From positions 620,001 to 684,000 of the forward strand of contig NZ_FRCN01000002.1 in assembly GCF_900142925.1 (NCBI RefSeq): a stretch of 64,000 nucleotides of DNA. Reading direction: 5' to 3'. Shown here piece by piece: positions 63,401 to 64,000 of the stretch (the stretch's first letter is position 1; the number at the start of each line of letters is the position of its first letter). The notes beneath the pieces are model-generated. The model saw only the letters and a list, made by a program, of their open reading frames with translations, did not search any database and had not been told where the DNA came from. The position numbers and the translations under genes were made by a program. The DNA is from Chitinophaga sp. CF418. GTDB taxonomy: Bacteria > Bacteroidota > Bacteroidia > Chitinophagales > Chitinophagaceae.

Positions 63401-63792
63401 TTGCCATCAAAGTACACGATCAGTTTATTACCCACCAGCTTGGTGATACCACCCGTGTTCTGCCAGTCAACGCCAATGCCTATATTGGATTGCTTCATTT
63501 CCCCGAAGCTGTTGTACACGACAATATTCACCCGCTGACGGAAGGTAAATTCCATGAATTGTTCCAACTGTGGTAATTCCCTTTCTGCTACCTGTGCTAC
63601 GTATTTCCCTAATTCCAGACCGTTCTGGCTGAAGTAAGTATTAAAATGACGGGTTTGATAGTAACGCCATTTAAAATTCTTATGCTGTATGCGGTTCTGT
63701 CCAAATTCCACGGTATTGGTCTGTGCCTGGGATAGATACGAGCCAAGTAATAGGGTACCGGTAATTAATAACCTGGTAGTAAGTCGGTTCAT
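60409..63792 (-). CDS. Large exported protein: degenerate peptidase-MA, PD40 propeller and D15/BamA-like barrel
   Basis: Start at ATG 63792 (MNRLTTRLLITGTLLLGSYLSQAQ, a signal peptide) gives 1127 residues. Part 1 (~25-300) has a peptidase-MA/gluzincin layout, but the HExxH position reads REGIA (140-144) and the later WFxEG motif reads WFTDG, so the zinc ligands are lost. Part 2 (~310-600) has TolB/PD40-like propeller strands (SFVAFPGKSGIIYSSNRPSP). Part 3 (from ~750) is beta-barrel-like, with TFRARQMHED-type linkers before it and a Phe-terminated end (YFGMGVDF). Probably an outer-membrane protein. The annotation 'TolB' alone would be too narrow. Neighbours are convergent dgkA and divergent MBL hydrolase. 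Confidence 0.72.
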   Translation of the reverse strand: MNRLTTRLLITGTLLLGSYLSQAQTNTVEFGQNRIQHKNFKWRYYQTRHFNTYFSQNGLELGKYVAQVAERELPQLEQFMEFTFRQRVNIVVYNSFGEMKQSNIGIGVDWQNTGGITKLVGNKLIVYFDGNHEHLYKQIREGIARVMLENLLFGEDIGEFAGNAVLIDFPKWFTDGFIAYAAENWNTQLDDELKDAIQSGRYKDFYQLAYEKPTLAGHAFWYYVESKYGKDAVPYLMYISRINRGLKKGFEQVLSQKPKNALKDFMVFNAKRYQDDNRRRRQSTRGARTIAARELKKSDFYRFQANPKSNWYAVVEFSKGLYKVQVQFADMKPKILLRSGVRMQASQLDPNYPLLAWNQKGNRLAIIYEHEGVTKLMVYDLVTKTTTKQDLPRFDRVIDMKYFFEYDNSLLLSAVKNGHTDIYTYSITKQTAEQITNDVYDDLDPSFVAFPGKSGIIYSSNRPSPTAKSGDTVLPAGHYNIFLIDNWNKSADKQISQLTDMKYGDARSPLQYNNTHFTFVSDVNGIRNRYAGFFKTERTGVDSLFFVGSEILHNPEQADLDSALAEYGATAPDSVMAVSLTKDSTYTFPMSNYSFGIKESRGAGDQSEVSQVIQQYGFKNLQKLRIDTVTLRKRNVNSRPTTFRARQMHEDSLRLGLPTYHEKAKVDTAKHDDFFQSEFGKEEQDSSAAAETQLLQIPLMEPVLKKSKLLPYKLKFASDYLILQIDNSILINRYQPFTGPPSGPIRLVDPVNGLIRIGVSDLMEDIKINGGFRFPSSLDGTEYFISASYLKKRFDYKFTYYRRVDKYSGVGFDTSGNPLDYPAKMKTNLFQFDVRYPFDEARSIRLQVGYRNDKFVIAASDENTLKLKNFSDNYALLRLEYVYDNTINPAINIWHGTRYKIYGDMNAQINGDLNDVFDQGAAAGKGKFTYNMGIDVRHYESIFRNFIWATRFSADLSWGTRKLLYYLGGTDNWLNPKINTNTPVNMTANYAYQTLATPLRGYKQNARNGNNVMVFNSELRLPVFATFMNRPINSAIVRNFQVTSFVDIGTAWNEKLNFKDANYTYYDDGSGVTVKVKEGFLGPFVGGYGFGARTTLAGYFLRVDAGWPMVAFFRGKPIWYFGMGVDF

Positions 63793-63848
63793 ACAGAAAG
63801 TATTGATAATATTGCGTTCTGAATTAAAAATAGCAAAAATCGGCAACA

Positions 63849-64000
63849 ATGATGGAAATACAACATTTCACCTTTAATCCGTTTCAGGAAAATACCTATT
63901 TACTCATTAACGAAAAAAAGGATTGTATAATTATAGACCCGGGCTGTTATTTTGAAGAAGAAAGGAAACAATTACTGACATATATCGAAAAAGAGGGTTT
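63849..64000 (+). CDS. MBL-fold metallohydrolase, N-terminal fragment
   Basis: ATG 63849 (or 63852) opens MMEIQHFTFNPFQENTYLLIN, IIIDPGCYFEEERKQLL, which matches the start of glyoxalase-II-like MBL hydrolases (VNPFxENTYI, then the IIDPG strand). The His-rich metal motif lies beyond the window. It is divergent from the large propeller/barrel gene with only 56 nt between the start codons. Confidence 0.85.
   Translation, partial: MMEIQHFTFNPFQENTYLLINEKKDCIIIDPGCYFEEERKQLLTYIEKEG

Noticed and set aside
1..64000. tRNA or rRNA genes
   Set aside because: I scanned the gaps for T-loop (GGTTCGAATCC-like) and rRNA-like sequence and saw none; a covariance-model search would be decisive.

Overview
The window looks like a chromosomal segment of a Bacteroidota bacterium, most likely a Chitinophaga-like member of the Chitinophagaceae. 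The signs are three SusC/SusD outer-membrane pairs, a PorZ-like protein with a type IX secretion (T9SS) C-terminal sorting domain, a MoxR/BatA-type operon, promoters of the TTTG / TAnnTTTG kind, and very few Shine-Dalgarno sequences. No rRNA, tRNA, CRISPR array, integrase or intact insertion sequence was seen.

Layout. 1-1680: end of nadC, a lipid kinase and a SUI1-like factor in one operon. 1737-4590: an AraC-type regulator and a GT39-type membrane glycosyltransferase. 4592-9226: birA, then rsfS-ftsH-LUD protein and a small lipoprotein. 9421-13290: lpxH-like phosphatase convergent with a porZ-recO pair. 13407-15827: an RND/MMPL exporter. 16016-16708: a transposase-derived protein that has lost its catalytic residues. 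17000-31830: three successive susCD pairs, the first preceded by a long leader with a 27-codon ORF. 31845-34478: gatB and a TlpA-like lipoprotein. 34677-36047: aldehyde dehydrogenase. 36048-36688: a non-coding stretch with an unusual two-orientation array of 11-bp repeats. 36689-38121: a protease-less PDZ protein and a frameshifted Cys-domain gene. 38290-43351: alaS, then an M23 peptidase, a MerR-type regulator and a thioredoxin-fold protein. 43408-49882: mscS with an amidohydrolase, prfA, an OmpA lipoprotein, vanZ, gcvH, a cyclophilin and a hypothetical. 50195-54169: moxR, DUF58, a BatD-like protein and batA. 54310-57489: rsgA, two tandem mini-lipoproteins, a gamma carbonic anhydrase and a class-III aminotransferase. 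57561-60353: a membrane protein, a winged-helix regulator, creD and dgkA. 60409-63792: a very large degenerate-peptidase/beta-propeller/beta-barrel protein. 63849-end: the start of an MBL-fold hydrolase.

Most of the window is housekeeping (translation, protein quality control, envelope biogenesis). The accessory part is the susCD tract at 17-32 kb. Its three TonB-dependent importers have no neighbouring glycosidases, sulfatases, sigma/anti-sigma factors or hybrid two-component systems, so the substrates cannot be read from context. The most unusual items are the 11-bp repeat array (36381-36475), the domesticated IS1595-like transposase (16016), the duplicated SusC start with leader ORF (17067), the tandem TGCP mini-lipoproteins (55284-55607), the wHTH-creD module and the pseudo-peptidase/beta-barrel fusion at 60409. 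All functional calls rest on reading translated sequence and motifs by eye. No database search was run.
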